Shown: in pieces, positions 57,573 to 64,000 of the stretch
Position numbering within the stretch: position 1 is the stretch's first letter
How the letters are laid out: each line of letters opens with the position of its first letter
Source: Lysobacter sp. M2-1
Lineage (GTDB): Bacteria; Pseudomonadota; Gammaproteobacteria; Xanthomonadales; Xanthomonadaceae
DNA: 64,000 nt
Assembly: GCF_022662495.1 (NCBI RefSeq)
Contig: NZ_JAKPBU010000001.1
Coordinates: forward strand, 868,001 to 932,000
Direction: 5' to 3'
Program-made: the position numbers and the translations under genes
Notes under the pieces: model-generated
Seen by the model: only the letters and a program-made list of their open reading frames with translations
What the model was told of the DNA's origin: nothing
Database searches by the model: none

Positions 57573-57686
57573 GCCTAACAATTCATTCAAGCCGACGCCG
57601 CTTCGTTCCGGCCGCAGGCATGGCAAAGAAAGCTTGCCATGCCTACAGCCTCCACTACGCAGCGCGGCTTAACTCAGGCGTTAGGC
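57573..57686 (+). repeat. attC 24 (114 bp, long class)
   Basis: GCCTAAC to GTTAGGC; the internal ATG region reads ATGGCAAAGAAAGC, a variant of the class. Confidence 0.92.
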
Positions 57687-57692
57687 GCCACC

Positions 57693-58076
57693 ATGGAAAC
57701 AGCCTTCCGAGTACTTGGCGCGTCGCATTTGATCTACGGTTGGCTGCTCTTCGGGGTGCTGACCAATGCCTTGAAAGAGAGCTCCGGTATTGAGCTTCCA
57801 CGGGCACAGTGGGGTATCAAAACTATGCTGCTGCTAGCCGATATTTCGCTGCTAGCCATCTGTGGTTCCGCCGCTTTATTGCTTGAGCCAAGTGCGTTCG
57901 TCTATGCGTGTTTGGCCTTGGTCGTCTCTCTATTGATCGCCTTCTCAGACACAGTCGCGCTGCGTGGACCATCCGCGCTTGCGGACATTTCAGTATCGTT
58001 CTACCTTCAAATAGCCGTCAGGGGCGCTGCTGCATTTACACTCTTTATACTTAGGCCATCGGCTGGTGGCGCCTAA
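57693..58076 (+). CDS. cassette 25: four-helix membrane protein
   Basis: 127 residues, about four helices: HLIYGWLLFGVLTNAL, MLLLADISLLAICGSAALLL, YACLALVVSLLIAF and IAVRGAAAFTLFILR. No family recognised. ATG 6 bp after the core; the stop is in GCCTAAC. The frame is also open through the upstream attC. Confidence 0.72.
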   Translation: METAFRVLGASHLIYGWLLFGVLTNALKESSGIELPRAQWGIKTMLLLADISLLAICGSAALLLEPSAFVYACLALVVSLLIAFSDTVALRGPSALADISVSFYLQIAVRGAAAFTLFILRPSAGGA

Positions 58077-58135
58077 CAATGCGTTCAAGCCGAAACCGCT
58101 TCGTTACGCGGTTCGGCTTAACTTAGGCGTTAGGG
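58071..58135 (+). repeat. attC 25 (65 bp)
   Basis: GCCTAAC to GTTAGGG with an enlarged arm (GAAACCGCTTCGTTACGCGGTTC), the only 65-bp member. Confidence 0.92.
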
Positions 58136-58140
58136 CTCAC

Positions 58141-58680
58141 ATGGGAGTAGTCGTGCAGGCCGTGACCAGTGATCTCGGTGATCGAATCATCAAGGTCAAT
58201 CATGCCGGCGAGCACGGAGCCATAAGCATCTACACTGGCCAGATCCTTGTGGCCCGGCTCACCGCTCCAAGAATGGTCACGGAGCTCATTGAGTTCCGCT
58301 CCCACGAACAACGGCACAGGGCCATCTTTGGCGCAGAGTTGCAGCGTCGTGGCCGCCCGCGCTGCCGCAGCTACTGGCTATGTGGCATCGGTGGTTTCGT
58401 GCTCGGGGCCATAACCGGCCTACTTGGCACCGGCGCTATTGCGGCTACTACCGCAGCAGTTGAGAGTGTCGTGCTCCGACACTTGGAGCACCAGATTTCC
58501 TGGCTTCAAGGCCATGACCCTTCCGCTGTGTCGGCAATCTCCGCCATTATCGCTGAGGAGCAACAGCACCATGACCAATCGCTGGGCCACGTCCGGACTG
58601 GTACATTCTGGTCCAGGGTTCTCACGCCTATTGTGTCTGCCTCAACAGAGGCCGTCATTTGGCTAGGCATGCGACTGTGA
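58141..58680 (+). CDS. cassette 26: Coq7-like diiron protein
   Basis: 179 residues. IIKVNHAGEHGAISIYTGQI matches the opening signature of Coq7 demethoxyubiquinone hydroxylases. All six diiron ligands can be placed: Glu24, Glu56 and His59 (SHEQRH), Glu108 (AVESVV), Glu140 and His143 (EEQQHH). A hydrophobic central segment (GGFVLGAITGLLGTGAI) matches the membrane-associated helix. It would hydroxylate a quinone precursor or a related substrate. Shorter than typical Coq7 (about 210). Whether it replaces or duplicates the host enzyme is unknown. Confidence 0.82.
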   Translation: MGVVVQAVTSDLGDRIIKVNHAGEHGAISIYTGQILVARLTAPRMVTELIEFRSHEQRHRAIFGAELQRRGRPRCRSYWLCGIGGFVLGAITGLLGTGAIAATTAAVESVVLRHLEHQISWLQGHDPSAVSAISAIIAEEQQHHDQSLGHVRTGTFWSRVLTPIVSASTEAVIWLGMRL

Positions 58681-58681
58681 G

Positions 58682-58741
58682 CCCTAACAATTCGTTCAAG
58701 CCGAAGCCGCTTCGCGGCTCGGCTTAACTCAGACGTTAGGC
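58682..58741 (+). repeat. attC 26 (60 bp)
   Basis: CCCTAAC pairs with the GTTAGGG start; ends in GTTAGGC with CAGAC in place of CAGGC. Confidence 0.92.
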
Positions 58742-58745
58742 CTTG

Positions 58746-59075
58746 ATGGAAACTTTCCTCGCAACCATTTTTGCTCTCTCAGCGATCGTCGCCATCCCGA
58801 CGTTCATTGTGTCCGCGTACTACTCCCGTGCCTTTGATCGTTACCTGCGGAACAGTCATCCGGACATATGGGCCAAGATCGCTCCGCCGCCGGGGACTGA
58901 GCCTTCAGCGTCCGCTCCAAGCGTTCGGTTCATAACGCAACGCAGTTACAGGGCCATTGGGGATGCACACCTCAGCGCCCTAGGTGATCGGTGCTTCCGC
59001 TCAGGGTATTGGGCTGCCTCAACATTCCTCGTATTGGTACTGTCGGGCGTCGCGTATGCCACACTCAAGGCCTAA
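58746..59075 (+). CDS. cassette 27: two-helix membrane protein
   Basis: 109 residues: N-terminal helix FLATIFALSAIVAIPTFIV, a central polar domain (YYSRAFDRYLRNSHPDIWAK) and a C-terminal helix YWAASTFLVLVLSGVAYA. No family recognised. ATG 5 bp after the core (a TTG one codon earlier is possible); the stop is in GCCTAAC. Confidence 0.72.
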   Translation: METFLATIFALSAIVAIPTFIVSAYYSRAFDRYLRNSHPDIWAKIAPPPGTEPSASAPSVRFITQRSYRAIGDAHLSALGDRCFRSGYWAASTFLVLVLSGVAYATLKA

Positions 59076-59129
59076 CAATTCATTCAAGCCGAAGCCGCTT
59101 CGCGGCTCGGCTTAATTCAGGCGTTAGGC
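59070..59129 (+). repeat. attC 27 (60 bp)
   Basis: GCCTAAC to GTTAGGC, arm GCCGAAGCCGC/GCGGCTCGGC. Confidence 0.93.
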
Positions 59130-59132
59130 CTC

Positions 59133-59615
59133 ATGAAAGGCATGCTCGAAATCTCGGATCTCGGCACCTTCGATTCCGCAGAACCATTCCCTTCTCTCTA
59201 TACGGTAGAGCTACTCAACCGCGTGCAACGGGCAGGGCGTCGCTTGGAAAAGCTAACCGGGACACGTTGGGACATCCCTAGCCCCTCGTCGTTTCAAGAC
59301 GGGGCTCTCTTCACACACACCTCAACCGGTAGTCCTAGCTCGCCAACCTCGATCTTGTTCTCAAAGTTCGGCGACCTAATTACTACCGGCAGGTTTGGTA
59401 GCCCGCCATACACTCACTCTTCTGATCAGATTCTGTCGTTCATCCAAATACTTGAGAGCGACTACAAGTTCCGGTTTGTCCAGCCTAGCATCCTAAACCT
59501 GGACTATTCAGGGGTCCTCTCACGTTACAAAGTAGGCACTTGGTTTCAGCGGTTTTTCTGCGACGTGTACTGGACCGCAGGCAAAGCGCATGAGGGCTTG
59601 CTGCGGTGGCCATGA
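59133..59615 (+). CDS. cassette 28: orphan soluble protein
   Basis: 160 residues with FPSLYTVELLNRVQRAGRRL, SILFSKFGDLITTGRFGSPP, HSSDQILSFIQILESDYKFR and GTWFQRFFCDVYWTAGK. Mixed alpha/beta, no signal or membrane segment. Not recognised. Confidence 0.72.
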   Translation: MKGMLEISDLGTFDSAEPFPSLYTVELLNRVQRAGRRLEKLTGTRWDIPSPSSFQDGALFTHTSTGSPSSPTSILFSKFGDLITTGRFGSPPYTHSSDQILSFIQILESDYKFRFVQPSILNLDYSGVLSRYKVGTWFQRFFCDVYWTAGKAHEGLLRWP

Positions 59616-59616
59616 G

Positions 59617-59676
59617 GCGTAACAATTCATTCAAGCCGAACCCGCTTCGCGGGTCGGCTTAATTCTGGCGTTGGGT
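59617..59676 (+). repeat. attC 28 (60 bp)
   Basis: Variant inverse core GCGTAAC; ends in GTTGGGT. The GTG at 59675-59677 used by cassette 29 starts in the last two bases of the core. Confidence 0.88.
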
Positions 59677-60115
59677 GGCCAAGCAAACAATGTCGCTGCC
59701 CAGAATCTACGCTGACTTCAACGGACTCGTCCGCGGCGTCAAGAACTCCGACCGAACCGCTGTCGTTCTTGACACGTTCGGCTCTCTCCGCGATCTAGCC
59801 AATGCCGGCCTAATACTGCGCGAGGGGCTGCCCCTTGTCGCATTCGACTGGTCAGATGACGATGAGGATCTTGAGGGTCACGGAACGGCCCAATACGACC
59901 AAGCCAATGGTTGGTGGGTGGTCGAGTTTGATGAGAAGGGCGTTAGGTACGTCCCTGCCAGTGACCGGAACCCCGTCAATCAATTCTTGTGCGTACAGTG
60001 CCGGGCAAATCTGCCGCAAGACTTTGCGCAGGCGGCTTTCCAGCCAGATGCTGTATGTCCGTCCTGTGGCGCAAAGGTGGTTCTGCCAATTGCACGTCCC
60101 GGGTTGGCCACCTAA
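59675..60115 (+). CDS. cassette 29: orphan protein with C-terminal zinc ribbon
   Basis: 146 residues from a GTG overlapping the core site. An alpha/beta N-terminal part (GLVRGVKNSDRTAVVLDTFG; LVAFDWSDDDEDLEGHG; WWVVEFDEKGVRYVPASD) and a zinc ribbon formed by FLCVQCRANLP and AVCPSCGAKVVLP. Possibly binds nucleic acid or protein. The stop is in the inverse core. Family unknown; an internal ATG six codons in is an alternative start. Confidence 0.7.
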   Translation: MAKQTMSLPRIYADFNGLVRGVKNSDRTAVVLDTFGSLRDLANAGLILREGLPLVAFDWSDDDEDLEGHGTAQYDQANGWWVVEFDEKGVRYVPASDRNPVNQFLCVQCRANLPQDFAQAAFQPDAVCPSCGAKVVLPIARPGLAT

Positions 60116-60169
60116 CAATTCATTCAAGCCGAAACCGCTTCGCGGTTCGGCTTAATTCAGGCGTTAGGC
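60110..60169 (+). repeat. attC 29 (60 bp)
   Basis: ACCTAAC to GTTAGGC; one mismatch to the complement of the cassette's GTTGGGT. Confidence 0.9.
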
Positions 60170-60186
60170 AACACCAAGGACCCCCC

Positions 60187-60687
60187 ATGCGAAGTCTGCT
60201 GCTATCGCTCTTATTGGTACCGCTTTGCGCGTCTGCCGTTGAAAGCACGCCTAAGGCGGCGGTTTCCACGCTGTGGAGCGCTTTGTCCAACGATCCTGGC
60301 ACCAGTGCGGATCTCGCCGCACTCAAGCGGATTTTCCATGAGGATGCCGTGATCTTCGGCGGGCGGTACCAGGCGGGTGTCCCCGTCATGCGCCGCTCCA
60401 CAGCCGAAGATTTCCTCAAGCACTACGAGCGCGCCGGGGAGAAAGGCTTCTATGAGTGCGAGGTCTCACGAGTCATACAGACCTACGACCGCTTCGCGGT
60501 GGCGTATAGCGTCGTGGAGTCGAGGACCGACAAGACCTCAACCGCCCCCGATTTCGTCGGCGTCAACAGCGTCCATCTGTACAAGGTGGGGTCGCAATGG
60601 CAGGTCCTGTCGCTGTACTACCATGTGGAAAAGCAAGGGCTGCCCATTCCTCTAGGCGGTGGAAGCTCAGGCAAGTGCGTTGACTAG
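60187..60687 (+). CDS. cassette 30: secreted NTF2-like protein
   Basis: 166 residues. Signal peptide MRSLLLSLLLVPLCASA. The mature part has ALKRIFHEDAVIFGGRYQAG, RRSTAEDFLKHYERAGEKGF, FAVAYSVVESRTDK and GSQWQVLSLYYHVEKQG, a pattern of the NTF2/SnoaL-like (DUF4440-type) fold: a helix, then a cone-shaped sheet. Catalysis or ligand unknown. Confidence 0.78.
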   Translation: MRSLLLSLLLVPLCASAVESTPKAAVSTLWSALSNDPGTSADLAALKRIFHEDAVIFGGRYQAGVPVMRRSTAEDFLKHYERAGEKGFYECEVSRVIQTYDRFAVAYSVVESRTDKTSTAPDFVGVNSVHLYKVGSQWQVLSLYYHVEKQGLPIPLGGGSSGKCVD

Positions 60688-60741
60688 CAATTCGTTCAAG
60701 CCGAACCCGCTTCGCGGCTCGGCTTAATTCAGGCGTTAAGG
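60682..60741 (+). repeat. attC 30 (60 bp, partly decayed)
   Basis: Inverse core changed to GACTAGC and final core to GTTAAGG; arms intact. First clear decay from the left. Confidence 0.85.
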
Positions 60742-60746
60742 CCCAC

Positions 60747-61142
60747 ATGAAGTATCTCGCGCTCGTTGCCTTGATGATCCTCGTTACTCCTACCATCGCC
60801 GGTACCGCCCCAGTGAAGGACTCGCCTAGCAGACTCGCTCAGAATGCGCCGCTCGCTTTGGCATCCCGCCAAGTGATCGGGCCAGATCGGCAGCCCGTTC
60901 TCTTTGCATTTCGGCTCACGCCCAATAACGAGCATGATTCTGGCTGGGTATTCTGGAGCGGCAATGAGGATCAAGAGTTTGTGAATGACAACGCCAATAC
61001 CGTTGTCACTCCGCTCTCGGCGTTCCTACAAATGGACCCAACTTTGTCAGACCTCATCAACCGTCCTGCTGGTACTGCGTGGGAGCGAGACGCTCCCGGC
61101 GCTCCGTGGCAGGAGGTTCCGGGGTACCTGGATGGGCCCTAA
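60747..61142 (+). CDS. cassette 31: secreted DUF2185/Imm33-like protein
   Basis: 131 residues: signal MKYLALVALMILVTPTIAG, then LASRQVIGPDRQPVLFAFRL, DSGWVFWSGNEDQEFVNDNA and a C-terminal TAWERDAPG. The SGWxFxxGxEd block with the later P-G-x-x-wxR pattern matches DUF2185, a family containing putative immunity proteins (Imm33). Export of such a domain is unusual. The stop is in the inverse core. Confidence 0.75.
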   Translation: MKYLALVALMILVTPTIAGTAPVKDSPSRLAQNAPLALASRQVIGPDRQPVLFAFRLTPNNEHDSGWVFWSGNEDQEFVNDNANTVVTPLSAFLQMDPTLSDLINRPAGTAWERDAPGAPWQEVPGYLDGP

Positions 61143-61196
61143 CAATTCATTCAAGCCGAACCCCCTTCGCGGGTCGGCCTAATTCTGACGCTGGAC
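61137..61196 (+). repeat. attC 31 (60 bp, decayed core)
   Basis: CCCTAAC start; the final core is GCTGGAC instead of GTTRRRY, and CCGC in the arm is CCCC. Probably inactive. Confidence 0.8.
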
Positions 61197-61199
61197 GCC

Positions 61200-61577
61200 A
61201 TGAGATACGGTGCCGCCACACTGGTAACGGCATTTGTGTTATTCGCCGGCATCGCGCTCGCCGGCGCAGGCCATGGCTGGGTGTCGGGAGGGTTCGGATG
61301 CTTTGCCCTTGCTCCCATATCTTTTGCCGCCTGGGCAAATGCACTCAGCCGCAAGCCATCGCTCCATAGCGCCATCGCAACTTTGATCTTGGGGCTTGCC
61401 GTGTCCCTGGTCGTGGTTGTTGCCACGAAATCTGAAGGCTTCGAATATTTCTTCGGCTATTGGCGCACTTCCGGCATCACGGGCATATTGGTAGGGAGTT
61501 TCGCGTATCTCAACTGGGTGCTCATGTCGGTACTGGCAGTGTTCCGTGCGCAACGGGCCCTGCCGCCTGGCACCTAA
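61200..61577 (+). CDS. cassette 32: four-helix membrane protein
   Basis: 125 residues: ATLVTAFVLFAGIALAGAG, GCFALAPISFAAWANAL, IATLILGLAVSLVVVVAT and GILVGSFAYLNWVLMSVLAV. Unassigned inner-membrane protein. The stop is in ACCTAAC. Confidence 0.72.
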   Translation: MRYGAATLVTAFVLFAGIALAGAGHGWVSGGFGCFALAPISFAAWANALSRKPSLHSAIATLILGLAVSLVVVVATKSEGFEYFFGYWRTSGITGILVGSFAYLNWVLMSVLAVFRAQRALPPGT

Positions 61578-61631
61578 CAGCTCATTCAAGCCGAAGTCGC
61601 TTCGCAGCGCGACTTGGTTGACGCGCCAGGC
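61572..61631 (+). repeat. attC 32 (60 bp, decayed)
   Basis: ACCTAAC, arm AAGCCGAAGTCGCTTCGCAGC, right end GCCAGGC where GTTAGGC is expected. Confidence 0.75.
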
Positions 61632-61657
61632 CACGCAACGGAGGACGCAGGATATCG

Positions 61658-62251
61658 ATGATGGCCATGCCCGATCACGATCCGTCGAACGGCTATGAGT
61701 CTGTCGCCTCCGAGTTCGTGGCGCGCCGCGGGCAGTCAGGCATCGGCGCCGCAACGATCCGGGCGTGGGCCAGATCGCTCAGCCCCGGGGCATCGATTCT
61801 CGATCTCGGTTGCGGTCATGGCGCGCCGATTTCGGCGGCATTGATGGACGACGGATTCGACGTCTATGGCGTGGATTCCTCGCCGACTCTGGCCGCCATG
61901 TTTCGTGACCGTTTTCCTCGCGCGCACGTGGTTTGTGAAGCGGTCGAGGACTCAAGTTTCTTCGGTCGAAAATTCGACGCCATCGTTGCGGTTGGGTTGA
62001 TGTTTCTGCTGCCGGCCGACGTGCAGGACAGGCTCATTCGTCGGATCGCTCAGACATTGAGCTCCGGTGGACGTTTTCTGTTCACATCACCGGCAGAAGC
62101 CTGTATCTGGAAGGACGTACTGACCGGCCAGCAGTCGTTGTCGTTAGGAGCGGATACCTACAAAGATCTCATTTCGAATGCAGGGCTCGTCTTGGTCGAC
62201 GAGTACCTGGATGGGGGAGATAATCATTATTACGACAGCCGCAAGCGGTAA
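61658..62251 (+). CDS. class I SAM-dependent methyltransferase
   Basis: 197 residues with motif I in ILDLGCGHGAPISAALMDDG, an acidic residue after strand 2 in DVYGVDSS, and DAIVAVGLMFLLPADVQDRL as motif II/III. Small-molecule methyltransferase type; substrate unknown. It is preceded by GGAGGACGCAGGA rather than by a core next to the ATG, suggesting that the gene has its own ribosome site. Confidence 0.85.
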   Translation: MMAMPDHDPSNGYESVASEFVARRGQSGIGAATIRAWARSLSPGASILDLGCGHGAPISAALMDDGFDVYGVDSSPTLAAMFRDRFPRAHVVCEAVEDSSFFGRKFDAIVAVGLMFLLPADVQDRLIRRIAQTLSSGGRFLFTSPAEACIWKDVLTGQQSLSLGADTYKDLISNAGLVLVDEYLDGGDNHYYDSRKR

Positions 62252-62278
62252 GGTCAGGCTTGCAGACTGGTCGCGTAC

Positions 62279-62320
62279 GCCGAACAGTTTCCCGAGCCGG
62301 AACCGCTTCGCAGTGGGTGC
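62279..62320 (+). repeat. attC relic 33
   Basis: GCCGAACAGTTTCCCGAGCCGGAACCGCTTCG keeps the left half of an attC; the right half is not recognisable. Confidence 0.55.
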
Positions 62321-62329
62321 GAGAAACCT

Positions 62330-62842
62330 ATGTCACAGGTCGCAGATCCGGAGAGCATCGCGCTCATACCCGTCGATCTTCCCAACTTGCGCCGCCTTGC
62401 CGCGTCCGAGGCTGTCGACCTTGGCGCGATGGCGATTCCAGACGGCGCGCTGCCGCCTGCCAAGGTGGCGACTCGCGCGCTGACCCAGCTGGAACTCGGC
62501 ACACCGCCCTTCTGGTGTGTCCCGTTCCTGGTGGTGTCCGAGGCCCGTCAGTCGGTTCTAGGCGGGTGCGGATTCAAGACTGCGCCGGTCAATGGCACGG
62601 TGGAGATCAGTTACGGCGTTGCCCGGAGCGAGAGAGGCCGAGGGGTTGCGACCGCGGCTGTCGAGCGCTTGCTGCAGCTGGCAGCCTCGACTGGGCTCGT
62701 ACAACAGGTGGTTGCCCATATACTCCCTGACAACGTGGCGTCTTCCAGGGTGGTATCGCGTCTGGGTTTCTCGAGCGGCCAGGCGTTGGTCGACAGCGAC
62801 GGTGAGACGGTCGTGCCGTGGGTGCGGCGGATCGCACCCTGA
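62330..62842 (+). CDS. GNAT-family N-acetyltransferase
   Basis: 170 residues. The acetyl-CoA-binding motif is RGRGVATAAVERLLQLA, preceded by strand VEISYGVARSE and followed by VVAHILPDNVASSRVVSRLG, typical of RimJ/RimL-like GNATs. VLGGCGFKTAPVNG precedes. The acceptor is unknown. It lies between two attC relics. Confidence 0.87.
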   Translation: MSQVADPESIALIPVDLPNLRRLAASEAVDLGAMAIPDGALPPAKVATRALTQLELGTPPFWCVPFLVVSEARQSVLGGCGFKTAPVNGTVEISYGVARSERGRGVATAAVERLLQLAASTGLVQQVVAHILPDNVASSRVVSRLGFSSGQALVDSDGETVVPWVRRIAP

Positions 62843-62896
62843 CGCCTCCACTCAAGCCGGAGCCACTTCAGGGCGCGGCGCAATCAGGCATCAGGC
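62837..62896 (+). repeat. attC relic 34
   Basis: CCCTGAC...CTCAAGCCGGAGCCACTTCA...CAATCAGGCATCAGGC keeps 60-bp spacing with several substitutions. Confidence 0.65.
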
Positions 62897-62918
62897 ATCT
62901 TCGGACGGAGCATCGCGC

Positions 62919-63326
62919 ATGGCGTATTCGGGTGGATGTCTTTGCGGCAACGTGCGCTATGCAACGGATGCCGACGCTGCATTCGGCGGGAACTGCCATT
63001 GCACGGATTGTCAGCGCGCTTCTGGCGGTCCCTACGCGCCGGTCATGATGTTCCCAATGGGCACCGTGAGCATCACCGGCACGCCCAAGTTCTTCGTCTC
63101 GAAAGGGGACAGCGGCAACGCTATCGAGCGTGGCTTCTGCCAGAACTGCGGGACGCAACTCTTCTTGAAACTCGAGGCAATCCCCGGCTTGTTCGGGATA
63201 CGTCCCGGTTCGCTGGACGACCCGTCCTTGTACCAACCCAGCCTCGACTTCTACGTATCCAGCGCCCAACCCTGGGATCATATGGATCCGGGCCTTCCAA
63301 AACGCCCCCTGTCGCCGCGCGGGTAA
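62919..63326 (+). CDS. GFA-domain zinc protein
   Basis: 135 residues of the GFA family (named from glutathione-dependent formaldehyde-activating enzyme). Zinc motifs: GGCLCGNVRY, NCHCTDCQRASGG and FCQNCGTQLF. Most members have no proven enzymatic role. The ATG is supported by the family N terminus MAYSGGCLCG. Confidence 0.9.
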   Translation: MAYSGGCLCGNVRYATDADAAFGGNCHCTDCQRASGGPYAPVMMFPMGTVSITGTPKFFVSKGDSGNAIERGFCQNCGTQLFLKLEAIPGLFGIRPGSLDDPSLYQPSLDFYVSSAQPWDHMDPGLPKRPLSPRG

Positions 63327-63330
63327 GCTG

Positions 63331-63390
63331 CCGCCGGCAATCCAGTCGAGCCGAAGCCGCTTCGTGGCCCGGATTGGTTCGGGCGATTGA
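63331..63390 (+). repeat. attC relic 35
   Basis: GGCAATCCAGTCGAGCCGAAGCCGCTTCGTGGCCCGGATT retains the arms and 60-bp frame; cores lost. The 228 bp that follow, to 63618, hold no clear gene. Confidence 0.6.
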
Positions 63391-63618
63391 CCGCATGCCA
63401 ATTGCTCGTCCCCAAATTCCCCATTTCGTCTGCCGTTCGGGCCATTTCGTCGCGGTGGGATAGCCAGGCAGGGTTGGTTGGATTTAGGTTTTCCCGACCT
63501 TACGCCAAGCCAGGCCTAGCTGATGAAGCGCGCGCTGTTTTTCCTTTTCACCGGCGTCACTCCGGCTTGGTTCTGAGGTTAACCGCATAAACCACCACTG
63601 GGTTCCGGAGGAAAGACC

Positions 63619-63843
63619 ATGAAGAAGCTTGGCTCTGCATGTCTCGTCGCTGCTGGCGCCGCGTTGGCCGCTGCGACCCTTTACGATGCTTCCGTGCTGA
63701 CCCGGGCGCTCGGGCTGCCCGTCGAGGGAAGCGAGGCCACCGTTACCTTGGCGTCCCTGTCGTTGTCTGCCATCGTATTGCTGCTGGGCGTTCTTGGCTT
63801 CCGCACGCAACGCCGAGAGGATGCGTTGCGCGGTACAGGCTGA
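63619..63843 (+). CDS. small two-helix membrane protein
   Basis: 74 residues: MKKLGSACLVAAGAALAAAT then VTLASLSLSAIVLLLGVLGF and a charged C terminus (RTQRREDALRGTG). A strong GGAGGAAAG ribosome site precedes the ATG. Family unknown. Confidence 0.68.
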   Translation: MKKLGSACLVAAGAALAAATLYDASVLTRALGLPVEGSEATVTLASLSLSAIVLLLGVLGFRTQRREDALRGTG

Positions 63844-63897
63844 CAAATCATTCAAGCCGATGCCGCCTTGCGGCCCGACTTGATCCGGGATCGGAGG
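63838..63897 (+). repeat. attC relic 36
   Basis: GGCTGACAAATCATTCAAGCCGATGCCGCCTTGCGGCCCGACTTGA keeps left arm and spacing; the right core is lost. Confidence 0.65.
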
Positions 63898-63908
63898 GCT
63901 GAGGAATC

Positions 63909-64000
63909 ATGCAACCTGAGGCTCAAGCAATCCTGTGGTTCGCGGGCCGCCTGCTATTGGGCGGCCTGTTCGTGGTTGCCGGTGTTCGCCACTTCTTCAT
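63909..64000 (+). CDS. membrane protein, DoxX-like, cut by the window end
   Basis: Only the first about 30 residues are present: MQPEAQAILWFAGRLLLGGL, then FVVAGVRHFF. A first helix followed by G-hydrophobic-hydrophobic-AG-x-x-H/K resembles DoxX-family proteins. The frame is open at the edge. Confidence 0.5.
   Translation, partial: MQPEAQAILWFAGRLLLGGLFVVAGVRHFF

Larger units (their letters stand above)
47106..63897 (+). mobile_element. integron gene-cassette array without a visible integrase (CALIN-like)
   Basis: About 36 consecutive cassettes, nearly all with one + strand ORF, each separated by an attC site ending in GTTRRRY-type cores. 32 sites are intact or nearly so and four at the right end are relics. 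Most cassettes satisfy the cassette rule that their first bases pair with the inverse core at their own 3' end. The cassettes are visibly less GC-rich than the flanking chromosome. No tyrosine recombinase of the IntI type is encoded anywhere in the window; it may lie beyond the right edge, elsewhere in the genome, or be lost. Confidence 0.95.

Noticed and set aside
47619..61631. Regular repeats as a CRISPR array
   Set aside because: Spacing is hundreds of bases with an ORF in each interval, and the repeats are attC-type with GTTRRRY cores; no cas genes.

Overview
This is a high-GC bacterial chromosome segment, most likely from a gammaproteobacterium of the Xanthomonadaceae/Lysobacteraceae (Lysobacter/Luteimonas type). 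The evidence is GC-rich codon use, the protein repertoire (M61, M64 and S9 peptidases, barnase/barstar, fused indolepyruvate oxidoreductase, Tat-exported glycosidases), REP palindromes built on GTAGGAGCG or GTGGGAGCG, and integron attC sites encoding the peptide tail NNSFKPxPLRGxA. The genus is inferred, not proven. No rRNA, tRNA, CRISPR, transposase or phage gene was recognised.

Positions 1-46,900 are ordinary chromosome. In order it holds: a YheT-type hydrolase and PlsC acyltransferase; a hotdog thioesterase; three tandem paralogous 57-61 residue peptides; a secreted amidohydrolase; a sixA-yceI-phospholipase D operon with 4-bp overlaps; a lone ParA ATPase; an S9 peptidase and gamma-glutamyltransferase; a lipase next to an ankyrin-repeat lipoprotein (possible effector/immunity pair); a fused indolepyruvate:ferredoxin oxidoreductase; an MBOAT/SGNH O-acetylation pair; a GH43-like enzyme; M61 peptidase; DUF938 protein; I78 inhibitor; a barnase-like RNase with its barstar; a metallothionein-like protein; topoisomerase IB; an MFS exporter; a DUF2239 protein; gltB-gltD; a thioredoxin-reductase-like flavoprotein; an M64 peptidase; folE; and two Tat-exported glycosidases, the second GH127/GH146-like.

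From about 47,106 to the right edge the window is an integron gene-cassette array of about 36 cassettes, all on the + strand. Each ends in a recombination site: 25 sites are exactly 60 bp, one is 65 bp, six are a 114-bp class, and four are decayed relics at the right end. Cassette limits follow from two signals: the repeated GTTRRRY-type core, and the pairing of each cassette's first bases with the inverse core at its own end (for example ATGT...ACATAAC, AGGG...CCCTAAC). No integron integrase is present in the window, so as seen this is a CALIN-like array (attC cluster lacking an integrase). Even so, two cassettes occur twice as identical copies, so recombination was recent. Cassette products include a C39-like protease fold, a HEPN-like protein with an Rx4H motif, a Coq7-like diiron protein, DUF4926-, DUF2185- and DUF3658-like proteins, an NTF2-like secreted protein, many small membrane proteins and several orphans. 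The right end has decayed attC sites and carries a methyltransferase, a GNAT acetyltransferase and a GFA-family protein.

The points most worth a second look are: six cassette ORFs that run through the attC and acquire a common C-terminal tail; the 114-bp attC class, which contains an ATG able to extend the next cassette's ORF; the duplicated cassette with no convincing gene; and the tandem trio of tiny paralogous proteins at 2.6-3.3 kb.
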